64,000 nt of DNA. It comes from Stropharia rugosoannulata. Its lineage: Eukaryota > Basidiomycota > Agaricomycetes > Agaricales > Strophariaceae. The stretch is from positions 2,790,001 through 2,854,000 of the forward strand of contig JANCIK010000012.1 in NCBI GenBank assembly GCA_028532985.1, in the 5' to 3' direction. The translations under genes were made by a program, and so were the position numbers. Below are positions 26,288 through 38,608 of the stretch, piece by piece. The number at the start of each line of letters is the position of its first letter. Within the stretch, counting starts at the first letter, position 1. The notes beneath the pieces are model-generated. The model worked only from the letters and a program-made list of their open reading frames with translations, made no database searches and had not been told where the DNA came from.

Positions 26288-26577
26288 TACTGTACCATTT
26301 TAAATGGTTCGTCCGTCCCATGTCCCAAGGACCATGTACGTGGACGAAATCGGTGCTTTGTCCCGTGTCCCAAGCCCAGTGGACGGAGAAATTTTTGAAA
26401 ATAGCTGACACCATACCGCCAAAAACTGCCTTTCCCTAAAAAAAAACTGACTGGACGAAATTTTTTGGACGAAATTTTTGGATTGTCCCGGGTCATGCCA
26501 AAAGTGGCGGGCCGAAAATTTCGTCCACGGTGTCCCATGTCCCCCCCCCTGGACGAACCATTCGAAATGGTACAGTA
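26288..26577. mobile_element. MITE with terminal inverted repeats, copy A
   Basis: A 286-base element (26290-26575) is flanked on both sides by TA (26288-26289, 26576-26577), fitting the target duplication of Tc1/mariner-type transposition. The ends form inverted repeats of about 26 bases starting CTGTACCATTT and reading inward to GGTTCGTCC, with one or two mismatches. Each end also contains a small palindrome (CCATTTTAAATGG left, CCATTCGAAATGG right). Inside, GGACGAAA recurs several times, and a run of eight to nine C occurs near the right end. There is no transposase frame, so it is non-autonomous. A decayed relative lies about 1.1 kb to the right. Confidence 0.8.
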
Positions 26578-27689
26578 CTAGTTATTACATGTATGAATAA
26601 AGTAGGTATTATTTTAGTGAACGGGAGTTATACGATGAGATTTTCTATCGGGGCTTGCAATCAAGATTCAAAAATTACATAGAATCCATTCTACTTACTA
26701 CAGAAGTATTACCACAGACGGTGAAGGAAGGAGAAGATGGGTCGGATGAGGATCCACAAAATGCTTGCGCAACTCACATGGCCTCTTGTTCTCTTCAAAA
26801 CATCCATCAACACCACACTCGTATGGCTACTGGGAGCGTCGTAGCGTGGTGATAGTTGTTGAATTGTACTCCAGGTCTGTCGTGAATTGTTTGCTCTGGC
26901 TCTCGCTTTCGTTTCCTGAGGTTGGAGATCGAGATTATTAAAGGATGTGTCTTGATACATCAGGACGACGTAGCCACCTCGGTGGAAGTCAGCTGCCAGT
27001 TGATGTTCCACAGAGCTGCAGGTGTCCATTCACTGCTACTCAAAAGTCATCAGCTTCAATCTGTTCAGCGTTTGTGGAGAAGGTGAGTAGGTACCTAGAA
27101 AGAGTGGGATTGTTGTTGGAGAAAATCCAGTCGACACCGTCCTCAGTTGATGGAAATGTAAAGGCTTCTAAATTATTGTCATTAGAGAATGTAGCACGAA
27201 AGGTCCAAGCTCGTTGGAAAATCCAATGCAAAAGGAAGCTGAGCAGAAGGGTTGCACCTACCCATTCCCTGACACCTTTACGCCACGGAAAACCATGTCC
27301 GATCTGCCCACGAGTTCTTTCCAGGGTTGATTATAATGCGAGACAGAAACAGACGAGGCCTGCAGAGTGGTGGGACGGTCGGCCCAGGTGAAGAATTGTG
27401 CATGGTGAAACAAATTCTACCTGAAACGCCTTTCCGACTTCTTGCTCTTATATGCCCCTACAGCAGACAATAATACAAAGCCTCATAGTCTTGCGCTCAG
27501 GCGCTGAAGCTTAAGCTTCAAGTGATAATTCAGGTATCACTCGGCATCCTACTTTCACTATCAGACCGATTACTACATGAAGCTTGAAGCTCGTCGTAAC
27601 CGGTACAAAGCTGAAGCTATATTCCAACCCTCTAAGATTGCGTTTACATGGGAACATAGGTCGAGAAACGACCATCATCGTACGCGTAC
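26578..27689. other. Spacer between two MITE copies
   Basis: A plus-strand frame (26945-27391, 148 codons) and shorter minus-strand frames have no recognisable domain. A perfect 16-base palindrome, TGAAGCTTAAGCTTCA, lies at 27505-27520. Confidence 0.35.
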
Positions 27690-27955
27690 ATATGGTACCA
27701 TTAAAAATATCTAGTTCATCCATCCCCTGTCGCCAAGGACATGTTGTCGGGCCTCCCGGCCTTGGTGGACACAGAGATATTGAAACTAACCAATAATACG
27801 CCTTCACAAACTGAAGGGACCTAAAAGATACTTGTTGGCTGAAATTTCTCTATTGTCCCTTGTCCCGTCGGCATTAGTAGTCTGAGAGTTTTGTCCAGAG
27901 TGTCCTCTTGTCCACCCCCAGGCCTGAACGAACCATTAGGATTGGTAAAAGTACA
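27690..27955. mobile_element. Decayed MITE, copy B
   Basis: The left part (GGTACCATT, GTTCATCCATCCC, CGCCAAGGACATG) matches the left end of the element at 26290 with several substitutions. The right part (GTCCAGAGTGTCC, CCTGAACGAACCATT, GGTAAAAGTAC) matches its right end, in the same orientation and at a similar overall length (about 265 bases). The terminal repeats are now mismatched and no clear TA duplication is left. It is therefore an older copy of the same family. Confidence 0.65.
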
Positions 27956-29349
27956 AGGTTGTCTCGTATGTCTAAATTTTTTGTCAACGCCCCTCCCATC
28001 TCCCCTCTGGGGAACCTCCACGGCGCGAGGGAGCTCTGGGGCATGGGTAAGCTCGAAGTCGCGCGCACGATGCAGGTGATCGGCTTGAGTGCCTAAGCAA
28101 CGTAGAGGCAGAAGAAGGATCGGCGGCATACGACATTAGATTCAGGGTGCATATTACTCACGGAAGCACACCCCACGTAATGGCACATCAGATAGGCCAA
28201 GTTTAAACAAGTCGACAAGTCCTCGTATAAGATCTTAAGAGCTCACTAGGGGGCAACTGGCGGGGGAGATACACGGCTACAGCTGACTACAGACCAGTCA
28301 CAGTCAAAACGAGCGCATGGGAGGCTGTGACTGCGACCGCACTGCGACTGCCGATCCGTTGTAGACACCGGAGATCGAAAGGGTTGGGCATGTAGCAGAT
28401 TTCGTACTGGGTGAAAGGCGAGGTAGACTCAACAGCGTATGGTCCCACCAGAAAGATAGATCCGTGTCGCCCTAGCCACACCACATGCTTGACTTAGCAC
28501 AGGAACGGGGGCGGGGGTTGAACGTTGACAGACAGGGATCAACAAAAAAAGACAAGGGCGAACAAAGACGGGGATATGACGGGTTTCTATAACCAGAGCA
28601 GGGTTTGCAGGGACAAAGGACACTTATACGCCGCATTTTGCTGATTCCTGCAAGATTCCTGAGGCCAGCGCTAAAGGAAGCATCAGTATAGACATATGGA
28701 CGTACTTGTTGGAATTTCAAACGACTTATTCTGCCGGCTCCGTGGCATCATGACAGGGCGGGTAACATTAGTAAACTCTCCTTTTCAGGAATCAAAGACT
28801 CAACTTATGCGACATTTTCTACCCTGTGCATACTTTGAGCGCACAGCAGTGGATACAGTTGGTGGAACGGAGAAATTTGAAGCCTGCGGTGAAGTTTGAA
28901 ATTTCGTTGAAATTTCGTGCGGCAGACAGGAATGGCTTTGCGTCGATGCCGGCCGTGGCCGGCCGTGGTTTGCGCCCGCAAGTCATCGGAGATGGACCGG
29001 ACCGCGCTGTTATCGCTCCTGCTTATCGTCTAAGTATACGGTGGCCATCTCCTTACGTCCACAAAACTCCCGACAAACAGAGCTTTGTCGTAAACGAGGT
29101 TAGGATGGTGGCTGGTGGTAGATTGGCGGGAGGGCAAGTTCGGCACACATTTCCATGAGCCTAGACAGCAATCGGACCACTTTAGTTGCTTTTTAATTTA
29201 ATTTGTTATATTTGGTTATAAGCCTTGCCACTCACCTCATCGATTGTAACGCCCCCTCCGATCTCTCCGCCGCCCCTCTTGCGCACAATCACATAAGTAC
29301 CCCGCATCCTACATATACCTATCGTACTCTCTCCCGTTCACGCAACACG
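27956..29349. other. Intergenic, upstream of FPP synthase
   Basis: No supportable gene. Short tandem patterns (GAAATTTCGTTGAAATTTCG near 28900, GGCCGTGGCCGGCCGTGG near 28953) are seen. The last 150 bases are T/C-rich and are likely the promoter and 5' leader of the FPP synthase. Confidence 0.4.
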
Positions 29350-30575
29350 ATGTCCACTCAACAACAACAGAAGGAGGCCAAGGCCGCGCGCCGCGCCAGG
29401 TTTGAGGGCGTCTTCGACAAGATCCGCGACGAGCTCATCGCGCACTTCGCCGGAGAGGGCATGCCCCAGGAGGCCATCGAATGGTACACCAAGGTGTGTC
29501 CTCATCCGTATGGAAGGATCTTAGTGACCTGACGTACGCTGGGGGTCCCAGAACCTGAACTACAACGTACCCGGCGGGAAGCTCAACCGCGGCATGTCCG
29601 TCGTCGACACGGTCGAGATCCTCAAGGGTCGCCCGCTCTCCGAAGACGAGTACTTCCGCTCTGCCCTCCTCGGATGGTGTATTGAACTTGTACGTCCCCT
29701 TCTGGATCTGAATGCACGCGCTAACTGCCCGCCAGCTGCAAGCGTACTTCCTCGTCTCGGACGATATCATGGACGCGTCTGTTACGCGCCGTGGCCAGCC
29801 TTGCTGGTACCGCTTACCATCAGTCGGCACCATCGCAATCAACGACTCGTTTATGCTCGAGGGCGCAATCTATCGCCTGCTCAAGGTCCACTTCCGCGCT
29901 GAGCCATACTACGCGGACCTTCTTGACCTGTTCCACGAGACGACGTACCAGACCGAGTTTGGTCAACTCATCGACCTCATCACCGCCCCTGAGGACCATG
30001 TCGATCTCAGCAAATTCTCCCTTGAACGGTCAGTATGCACCTGATCTCCGTGATTTATTCTGACTGTCCCTCGTAGGCACCGCCTCATAGTGGTTTATAA
30101 AACCGCTTTCTACTCCTTCTACCTCCCGGTTGCCTGTGCAATGCTCTTTAACGGCATTCCCTCTACCTCTCCCTCATACGATACGGCACGCTCCATCCTT
30201 GTCCCGCTCGGGGAGTACTTCCAAGTCCAAGACGACTTCCTCGATTTCTCCGCACCCCCAGAGGTACTCGGCAAGATCGGGACGGACATCGTCGACAACA
30301 AGTGCTCCTGGGTTATTAACACCGCGCTGAAGCTCGCTTTGCCTGCCCAGCGCGCTGTCTTGGACGAAAATTACGGGCAGAAGGATTCAGAGAAGGAGAA
30401 GAGGGTGAAGGAAGTGTTCGAGGCCGTGGGTGTGCGAGAGGCGTACAAGGCATACGAGGAGCGCGTGGTGGGCGACCTGAGAGGAAAAATTGAGCAGATC
30501 GAGGAGGTCAAGAGCGGTTTGAAGCGTGAGGTGTTCACGACGTTTTTGGAAAAGATCTATGGTAGGAGTAAGTAG
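29350..30575 (+). CDS. ERG20: Farnesyl diphosphate synthase
   Basis: Four exons (29350-29493, 29552-29689, 29736-30028, 30077-30575) give 357 residues, the usual fungal length. The enzyme condenses DMAPP with two IPP to form geranyl and then farnesyl diphosphate, feeding sterols, dolichol, ubiquinone, prenylated proteins and sesquiterpenes. Both Asp-rich motifs are intact: DDIMD in [20 protein letters not shown] and DDFLD in [10 protein letters not shown]. The substrate-binding GGKLNRG segment is present near the N-terminus. The protein ends KIYGRSK; there is no targeting peptide, so a cytosolic enzyme is expected. The two residues before DDIMD that set chain length are aliphatic and Ser (LVS). 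I infer FPP as product from overall similarity and from the bulky aromatic residue YF upstream. Codons are strongly C-ending, as in well-expressed basidiomycete genes. Confidence 0.95.
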
Positions 30576-32792
30576 ATAGACATGAAATTTTGCATAGTTT
30601 GGACATAGATACGATCGGGGGAGTCCTCGAAAGTCATCTAGCGAACAAAGAGGAAGGTGGATAAGGAGGCTTACAATTAGCTCATTCTTAGGGCTCTGCG
30701 CCCGAGTCTCCGTGACTTGACAATGCGCTAACGTGATGGAATGTCTCTAGAAATGAAACAGTTATAAAAGTGCCTGCTTATACTATGCATACACTTACCC
30801 TTCTGTTGCAGCCCCTAAGCTTATACACTGTGAGCGTCATTTCAGAAAAGTGCATACATTTGGCAACTTACTTCATCTTGACGTTTGAGTGCATATTGAA
30901 ACGTCTAGAACACGCGCCGACTGCGCATATAATCACTATAAAATGCATATATGCGCTCAAACGTCACAGGAAACGCTCATAGATACCTAAGAGGTGCATA
31001 TATCCGAATCCCACTCGTAAGGGTTATACTACGGATAACCGTAGCAAAGCAGAAAGCTGGCACTGTATGCAATCAATCAGGTCGTACAAATACTCGTCAG
31101 CATACTAGAGTCACCATATGCAGCAGCATATGCTCACCTGGGTCACTGTCCATCGATGCCCCTTAGCATGGCATCCTGGACCTGCCGGACGCTAACTCAA
31201 CGTTAACTCTATGAATTCCCAGACGGTGGAGTTAGATGTATTTAAAATGTGGACTCATATTCCATGGAGATGCAAGTGGGGGACAAGCGGCGGAGGCATC
31301 GGGTAGATGCGAGGGAGGGGAGGGACGGTGAAAGTGGTTGGGAGGAAGAAAGATGTGGGGAAGTCCGGACTCAATCCGGACGCGCGTTCGATGCGCGTTA
31401 TAGATGCACGTGCTCACGGTGTGACCTCAGAGCCCATTCAGGGCGGGACTTTCATAAGGTAGATCTCACTGCTGGAAGTTTATCTTACGACTGAATCCGT
31501 ATCCCGCTCCTGTCAATAACTTAGAAGTTGTTAGCCCTTCAATTGCCGCCAATACTAACTTGATACGAACTTACGACCGTGCGCCTATGCACACTGATTC
31601 CTGAACTCCAATTGAACTCATCGCCCTTTTTGATTACATAGTCACATATAGGTATTAATCAACCTTTGAAAGGTCAAGTATGTGAAATGCCACATCAATG
31701 AATAGTATTATGCCTTTGCGCTGACAAGTGACATTGATGTCCTTGCGCGACTTGGACTACATAGAGGAAAAGAGTCGATCTCATGCAATTTCTCGAAGGA
31801 TAATGTACCTTCACGGTGCCAGGGACACTGAAACGTTGATAGCTTGACCGTCTAGAATCACGTATAAGTATAAGAGATGTACTGGGCTAGACTGGGCTGC
31901 ATCTCTCGCAACCAAGCGCGTCTATATGTATACGCAATGTATACGTTCCATTGTCCATAAAGAGGGACGTGCGCCAAGCTTTTACAAGGCGAAAGCACTA
32001 ATAAAGTTAGGTACGAACATAGGAGTTAATCGTTGGTTAATCGGAGCGAAATCTGCCCATAACCAAAGTCCTTCATTCCATATCTCTTTGCAGATTGGGC
32101 AGTAAAGAGTTTAAGTGAGCTACGAAATAAAAGTAGACCATCAATGCTCTGGGCGCTGTGCAGTGTGCGCCTAAGGTCAGTGAAATACGACGGCAGAAGT
32201 ACTTGCCGCACTGTGCCGAAAAGCGTGGAAATATATGACAAATTGATAGATCATGACATGATTTCCTTTGACGTTTATTTTCCCGGACCTCTGGATGATC
32301 TACAACACATCAAAAACATCTCGTTTCCCGACTTCTATTTCACCTGACTACACCTCCAGCTACTGCCACCAGCATAGCTACGTCAGGCGAAAAGTACTCG
32401 CCTGCTAAACTTCTTTCCGGCGACAGAGGCATGTAGTCCAGGAAACACTTTAGAAGTATCATCTACTCATAGCAATAATATTCTCAAATTACTCTTAATC
32501 CGTCGCCACATGCTCGACCATTTTTCACCTGATGGAAATTTAAGTGGGACTCTTCCAGGTTTCCGGGATTCGCCCGCTGGCAGCGCACCGGCTGCCTTAA
32601 TCATGCAAGAACGAAAACAGGGACTCGAACGCAGCTGAAATTACATATGAGGGACGCCCTTAGATACCCCTCTACCCTCATCTTCCTCTGTTTTTAATCA
32701 TGCCAAGCGTTTAGCGTCAGAACGAATATGACGCTAGGAACGACTATATAATCTCATAACCACGCAGGCACTACCCAGCAGAATCCGCAAGC
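30576..32792. other. 2.2-kb intergenic region
   Basis: Only short frames without recognisable domains. A purine-rich stretch lies at 31260-31370. An isolated TTCGAGTCC-like box near 32630 was examined as a possible tRNA and rejected. The final 60 bases include a TATATAA-like box (near 32745) about 50 bases before the GMC oxidoreductase start, a plausible core promoter. Confidence 0.4.
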
Positions 32793-35107
32793 ATGCGTTT
32801 CTCTCACCTCACATCGTTTGTCCTCGCATCGATCCTTGCCGCCCGCTCTGGAGCTGTTACACTTTCATCCTGGACGCAGTTGCAGGTATACACGTATGAC
32901 TATGTTATAGTGGGAGGTGCGTCTGTCGTCTAATATATCCCTCGCCTTTTCTGAACCAAGGCTTAGCTGGTACTGCTGGGCTTGTTCTCGCCAATCGTCT
33001 CTCCGAGGACCCCAACGTTTCAGTGCTTGTTATCGAGGCTGGCGGCAGGTGAGTAACTGGAATGATTGGCAGTAAATGTGCGCCTTATATGGTTTTTTCT
33101 AGCGACGAGGGAATCATCGCTGCTCAAATCCCCTTCTTGAGTCCCAATCTCGCCCCAGGTTAGTTTTCATCCATGAGACAAGACCTTCATTAGTCGACCA
33201 ATTCGGTGATCAGACACCCCTTACGACTGGAACTACACTATCACCCCACAGGCTGGTCTTAATGGTCGTACTTTCCCATATCCCCGAGGACACGTTCTAG
33301 GTGGATCAAGTACTATAAGTAAGTCTGCATACATTAATCTAAACTTTGAATCACCCTGATAAGTTCTGTAGACTATTGTGTCCACCAGTACGGATCCAAT
33401 GAAGATTGGGACCGTCTTTCCAAAGTAAGCGGTGATTCAGGTTGGGCGTGGAGAAACATGAGGCAGTATATCAATAAGGTATGCGTTACCGTAATTTCTA
33501 GCTTTGCAGGTCTTAATTTAGTGTCCCCGCAGCATGAGACCTTCGTCCCTCCAGTTGATGGCCGCGACACGACCGGGCAGTACCGCCCTGACCTTCACGG
33601 CACAAGCGGTAACGTCCAGGTCAGCCTTCCGGGGTATAACCAGACGATCGACTCTCGCGTGCTCGAGACAGTAAGCCAGTCGAATGAGTGGAACTACCTT
33701 GAAGATACTGCAGGTGGCGATCACTCTCTCCTCGGGATCGGCTGGCTCCAGTCGTCTGCAGGCGGTGGGGTACGCAGCAGCTCGTCCACCGGATACCTTA
33801 CGCCTGCCAATGAGCGCCCCAATCTCACTGTGGTGACCAACACCCTTGTAATCCAACTTGTTCAGACTGGGGTCAAGTTATTGAAGCCCTCCTTCCGCGC
33901 CGTCAAACTCGCTGACCGTGTACCTCCAAAAAATGACAATCCCAGTACGTCCCCGTTCACATTGGAGACAATACGTATGCTCATACCTAGTCAAGAGACT
34001 AACACGATCTTCGCGCGCAAGGAAGTCATTCTTTCCGCGGGATCAGTCGGCACGCCCCAAATTCTCCAACTTTCCGGAATCGGCGACAAGGCGGAGCTCC
34101 GGGCACTGGGTATCAAGAGTACTGTTAATAACTCTAACGTCGGCGAGAACCTCAGCGACCACAGCCTGTTGTCTTCCAACTTCTATGCCAAAGGGGAAGA
34201 AAGCTTCGACCATATCGTACGGGACGAGAACCTCATCAACGCTGCATTGGGAGAGTGGATAGTTAGCAAGACTGGTCTCTTTACCAACAATGTCTTCAAC
34301 CTGTATGGATTCTCCAGGCTTCCGTCAAACTCGTCTATCTTCGAGACCGTCCGCGACCCTGCCGCTGGGCCTGGCTCTCCACATTGGGAGATCGTCTCTG
34401 CGGTAACTTTTCTATACCTCTAACCTAAACCGTCGCTAACGACATGACAGAATTTCTTTTATAGACCCGGCCTTAGCATGCCTGCCACTGGCAGTTTCTT
34501 CACCATGGCGTCCGTGCTAGTCAGCCCTACGTCCCGTACGTCGTATTGTCTGCGCTACTCATACGCCGCATCACTGATCGTACATCATAGGCGGGTCGGT
34601 CAAGATCACCTCCTCCAGCCCTTACTCCAAACCGCTCATCAACCCCAACTTCCTCACGACCGAATTCGATATCTACACCATGCGCGAGTCGGTCAAATCC
34701 GTGCTGCGCTTCATCAGCGGCCCGGCGTGGAAGGACTACTACATCAAGCCCTACGGCAGCCTCGCAGGTGCCACCGACGACGCGACAATCGATGCCTACG
34801 TTCGCGAGGCGACCACTACCATCTTCCATCCCGTCGGCACAGCCTCGATTGGCCACGCATTGAAGCCGCGTGATGGCGTCGTGAACCCTGATCTCACGCT
34901 GAAAGGCGCGGATGGCATCCGCATCGTTGATGCCTCTGTCTTCGTAAGTTGACATCTTTATGTATTTGACGGTCGTCTGACTGTTTTCCTTGGTAGCCCT
35001 ACATCCCTAGTACCCATACCCAAGGACCGGTTTATCTCCTGGCTGAAAGAGCGGCTGATATTATCAAAGCGGATGCTGCTTCACCTTGGGCTAATCTGCG
35101 TTTCTAA
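32793..35107 (+). CDS. Secreted GMC oxidoreductase (aryl-alcohol oxidase type, AA3)
   Basis: A multi-exon gene of about 590 codons. It begins with a clear signal peptide (MRFSHLTSFVLASILAARSG) and reads into the FAD-binding motif. With the acceptor at gcttag before CTGG, the sequence is VIVGAGTAGLVLANRL, the normal GxGxxG. Then come VLVIEAGG, the GMC signature RGHVLGGSSTINY, the second signature GSVGTPQILQLSGIG, and both active-site histidines in FHPVGTASIG and STHTQGPVYLLAERA. It ends ANLRF. Many N-x-S/T sites suit a secreted glycoprotein. Such flavoenzymes oxidise alcohols and hand electrons to O2 or quinones, giving H2O2 for wood or litter decay. The exact substrate cannot be told. It converges with the DUF6987 gene, with 213 bases between stops. 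Internal exon edges near 33050-33480 and 34400-34590 are inferred. Confidence 0.92.
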
Positions 35108-35320
35108 TTCTTAACTTTTATACCCCCCCTGGACCGGATTCAACGAGTAGATGACAGATCTCCATTCGCACGAATGGATATAACACGCATGCCCTACGCC
35201 TACGATTATACGTAATACACGAAGTTTTCGATTAATGCTGTCTTGTAATACAACGCTAATATACACAAGTCCATTTATGTTTTAACTTCAGATAAAGCTA
35301 CAGTCAAATTACAAGCAGTT

Positions 35321-36268
35321 TCAGTTCTTCCCGCCGCTCAGCCACTTGCCGAGCCCGAGTCCCTTGTAGATCTTGTCGAGGCCCTTCATGCCCTACGTCA
35401 ACATACGTTCCAAGTGACAGTATCTTTGGAGCTTACCGTTGCAGAGATTATTCCCTTTAGTAACCCATCCAAGCCGAGGCCGCTGAGCAAGTTGCATAAG
35501 AGGTTGAGCACGCCGGCAAGGAGTAGGCCTACACCTCCGACGATTTGCGTCAAGGGTTCTAAATACGACAATGATTAATGAGTACTGGTCAAGGACGGCT
35601 ATAATCGACATGTGCTCACGTCCGAGGGCATCGAGCAAAGGACCAAGGTCGCGCTTCGCCTTGGGGAAGCTGTTGAGCTTGTCGCGCGCCCATTCGATGG
35701 TACCGCCGACTTCTTCCATCAACTGTTGTACGAACATAAGTGAATACTGTTATGTCAAACAAGTCCTGATTTAACGCACAACTTTGAGCGCCTCCGCCAG
35801 GCGTTGTTCTTCTGGCGTCGCGCGATGGTCTTGCATGTTGCGCTTTGCGTTGTTCGACAGGCGGCCGTCGGGGTCCGCGCCCCGGATGGAGCCGTTGGTC
35901 TCGTGAAGAATCTGCTCTGCTTGCTGGAGCAGTGGCCGGACTTGCTGCACGAGCGCAGCCTCGTCGCGGTCTTCTTCTTTCTGTGCCTCGAAGCCCTCAA
36001 TGGACTTGTAGTGAAAATGTCAACACAAAAATGGGCTGAATCATGACAGAGAACTGACTTTGCGGATCATCTTACAGAGCGGAGTGACGCGCGAGTTGGC
36101 GTCCTCGATGAGGGCCGACAGACGCAGCGCGAGGTCCTTGTCCGTCTGTTGCTCGTCCTTGCTGCTCGTCTGCTGCTCGTTCTTGCTGCGTGTCTCCTGA
36201 TGCGGCTGCTGCTCGCCAGCCTCGGACTGGTTTTGCGTGAAGGGTAAGTTCTCTCCGATTTCAGACAT
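35321..36268 (-). CDS. DUF6987 (LEA-like) protein
   Basis: About five exons from MSEIGENLPF at 36268 to the stop at 35321. The N-terminal third is Gln/Glu/Ser-rich and hydrophilic (SKNEQQTSSKDEQQTDK). The middle is helical and charged (GFEAQKEEDRDEAALVQQVRPLLQQAEQILHETNGSIRGADPDGR). Then come EWARDKLNSFPKAKRDLGPLLDALG, a glycine/leucine-rich segment (IVGGVGLLLAGVLNLLCNLLSGLGLDGLL) and the family tail GLDKIYKGLGLGKWL. This matches fungal DUF6987 proteins, which are often annotated with LEA-like repeats. Function is unknown; a structural or stress role is guessed from composition only. The Gly/Leu-rich segment could be membrane-associated. Confidence 0.8.
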
Positions 36269-36815
36269 GGTTATAATGGTGCGGTGTTGTTGTAGTGGTT
36301 CAGGAATGAGATGGGTTAGAGGGCGCCCAGTTCACAGAGTACACGCTTTATATCATACAAACGGTACGGAAATATGACATCACAGGGTGGTGCGTATGCA
36401 GCGGTGCTATTTTATTGCCGCAGTGGGGATTGGTCACTGGGGTCATGTCTATGTTTTCTGGGCCTCAGGCACAAGTCCATCGTAGTGGAGCAGTTCATTA
36501 TATTGTCTATAAATAGCTAATGCGCTAACGCCCTGACGTTGTTTATGCCACAACCGCATGTGCCTGGCGCGCTTATTTTTATGTTTTGACGCGCATTGCC
36601 TTTTTGAGTGGAGTGCGCTCTAATAAGCTCTTGGGGTGGGGTCTTGGCCGCGGATCGAGTGGTGTACATTACACGAATTACATGAAAAAAGACGTAGATG
36701 CATCATGCGGTCGCGGGTATATTCAAAATATCAAATGCATATTCCACTATTTCACGGACAGCTCCCAGTTTCCCAGAGGAGAGGAGACGCTATATATATA
36801 TACCCCAGCATTGTA
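36269..36815. other. Intergenic, no gene seen
   Basis: Upstream of the DUF6987 gene and downstream of the aldo/keto reductase. It contains a short TA run near 36790. Confidence 0.4.
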
Positions 36816-38608
36816 TTATGTATGACCGAATACCCGCTGAGGAGAGTAAGGGGCCTCCAATTCTTTCACTTCCTCTTCTGTAAGTTTCAAATCAATAGCG
36901 CCTGTTCGAGTGCCAGTCATGATTTGAGTCAGCGGAAAGTAACCAATAGTTATCTCACCGATAAGATCAATCAGCTTTTCCTCGGAAGTCACTCCAATTA
37001 TCGGGGCAGAAACACCTACGAGGGAAAATCAGCACTCCGATACTTTGCATAAATGCTTCGTTCGCGAGATCTTACTCGGCTTGGACATTAGCCAGGCCAT
37101 AGAGACCTGGGCCATGCTTACACCCTTTGCATTTGCAACCTTTTCAACTCTGCATATAAATATACGTCAACAAAACTGGTGGGTTCATTGATCCAGCGGT
37201 TTGGCATAAGACTGCTTACGCGGAAACAATGTCGTCAGTTGCGGCTTCATTGCTGTACGGGCGACTTCTGTCGCAACGATACATGATCAGCAGACAATTG
37301 TATGTTATGTATAAAATTGAGTGTCATACCTAGTCATTTTGCCTCGGGCTGAGTTAGCCTCCGCATTCAGGGGCCTAGCAAGGACTCCACTTGCAAGAGG
37401 GGACCATGGAATCGACCCGACACCGAAGTGCTGTACGAGAAAGTTTGGAAAAGTGTGGAAACTGAGAATTTAAGGAGACTTACCTTCAAGGTGGGCATCA
37501 TCTCTCTTTCTTCCTCTCTGTACACTAGATTGTAGTGGTTCTGCATGGAAATGAATGGGGTTAACTTATTGGCAATTGCGTAGTCTATTGGTGATCTTCG
37601 TTAACGCTGCGTAATCTCGAGTACCTAGAGTATTTGCTTACTCTGCATCGCCTGGACTGATAACCGATTATGGGCCCGTGTCATTAATTGAAATACGAGG
37701 AAAATCTTAATCTTACATTGCCATGCCCAACACGAGGACATCCCGATGTATCGGACGTAACCAGCCTTGACCACGTCGTGCAAGGCTTGCATCTGGTCGA
37801 GTTAGTATTAGTATAACGAAAAAGGAAAGAGTAATTATCTTACAGTTTCCTCAATAGGTGTATTATAGTCGAAACGATGACCTGTAGTTACAATGAGGAA
37901 CAGATCAATGACCAATAATTGAATAAGTGAGCAAATACTTACATTGTAAGAGATCTATGTAATCGAGCTGCAGACGTTGTAGACTGTTTCTTACGCTATC
38001 AAATATATGCTAAAGCGATGGTCAGCATATCAGGGTTCGGAAAAAAGGCGTGAATGCACTTTGCGACTTAATCCGCACTGGTTAACGTAGCCAAGTCCGT
38101 CTGCGTTGGCGTTTCCCCATACCATTCCATTTGGAGATCGACACACAACCCCGAAAACCTAGATCATTCAAGGTTACTATGACATTCCTGGTCAACCCAT
38201 GCAAGCTTGTGTGATGGGTACCTTGGTCATGACAACAATTTCGTCTCTGGGAAGGTTCAATTTCTTAATGGCCTTGCCTAAGATAATTTCAGATTCCCCA
38301 TTAGAGTACATCTAATTGGTCATATGTTAGTTGTCAAGAACGCATTCCAGATACCGACTATATTCTCTCACGTTTGCCGTGTCGAATGCGTTGATTCCTG
38401 CGTCGTATCTGGGTAACAGCTGTCATTGAGCCCACAAAACAGAAGAAACATTCAGTACTCACGCTGTTTTGATGATTTTTATGGACTCGTCTTCTGGTAG
38501 AACCCATGGTATCCATTGCGGCGTCCCGAAGGACATGCACCCGAGGATAACTTTAGAAACCTTCAGTCCGGAGGACCCGAGACGCACTACATTCGCAGAA
38601 ACAGACAT
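36816..38608 (-). CDS. Aldo/keto reductase
   Basis: About 11 exons from MSVSANVVRLGSSGLKV at 38608 to FGHT-stop at 36816, roughly 350 residues. It is an NAD(P)H-dependent (beta/alpha)8-barrel oxidoreductase that reduces aldehydes or ketones. Visible catalytic residues of the family are Asp in FDTAN, Tyr in MYSNGESE, Lys in VVMTKVFG and His in LQCHRFDYN. The order ILGCMSFGTPQW, YDAGINAFDTA, LGKAIKKLNLPRDEIV, YVRYIGMSSCWAWQF and SIPWSPLASGVL is typical of fungal AKRs of the yakc/Csh1 type. The cofactor-binding end reads VSAPIIGVTSEEKLIDL. The last intron (gtgaga to cag, about 36950-36893) must be removed to restore DLIGAIDLKLTEEE. The natural substrate is unknown. Its 3' neighbour is the DUF6987 gene on the same strand. 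Confidence 0.9.

Noticed and set aside
26233..26538. 101-codon minus-strand frame
   Set aside because: It lies almost wholly within the MITE and reflects its repeats rather than a gene.
32600..32660. TTCGAGTCC box resembling a tRNA T-arm on the minus strand
   Set aside because: The T-stem does not pair and no D-arm or acceptor stem can be built around it.
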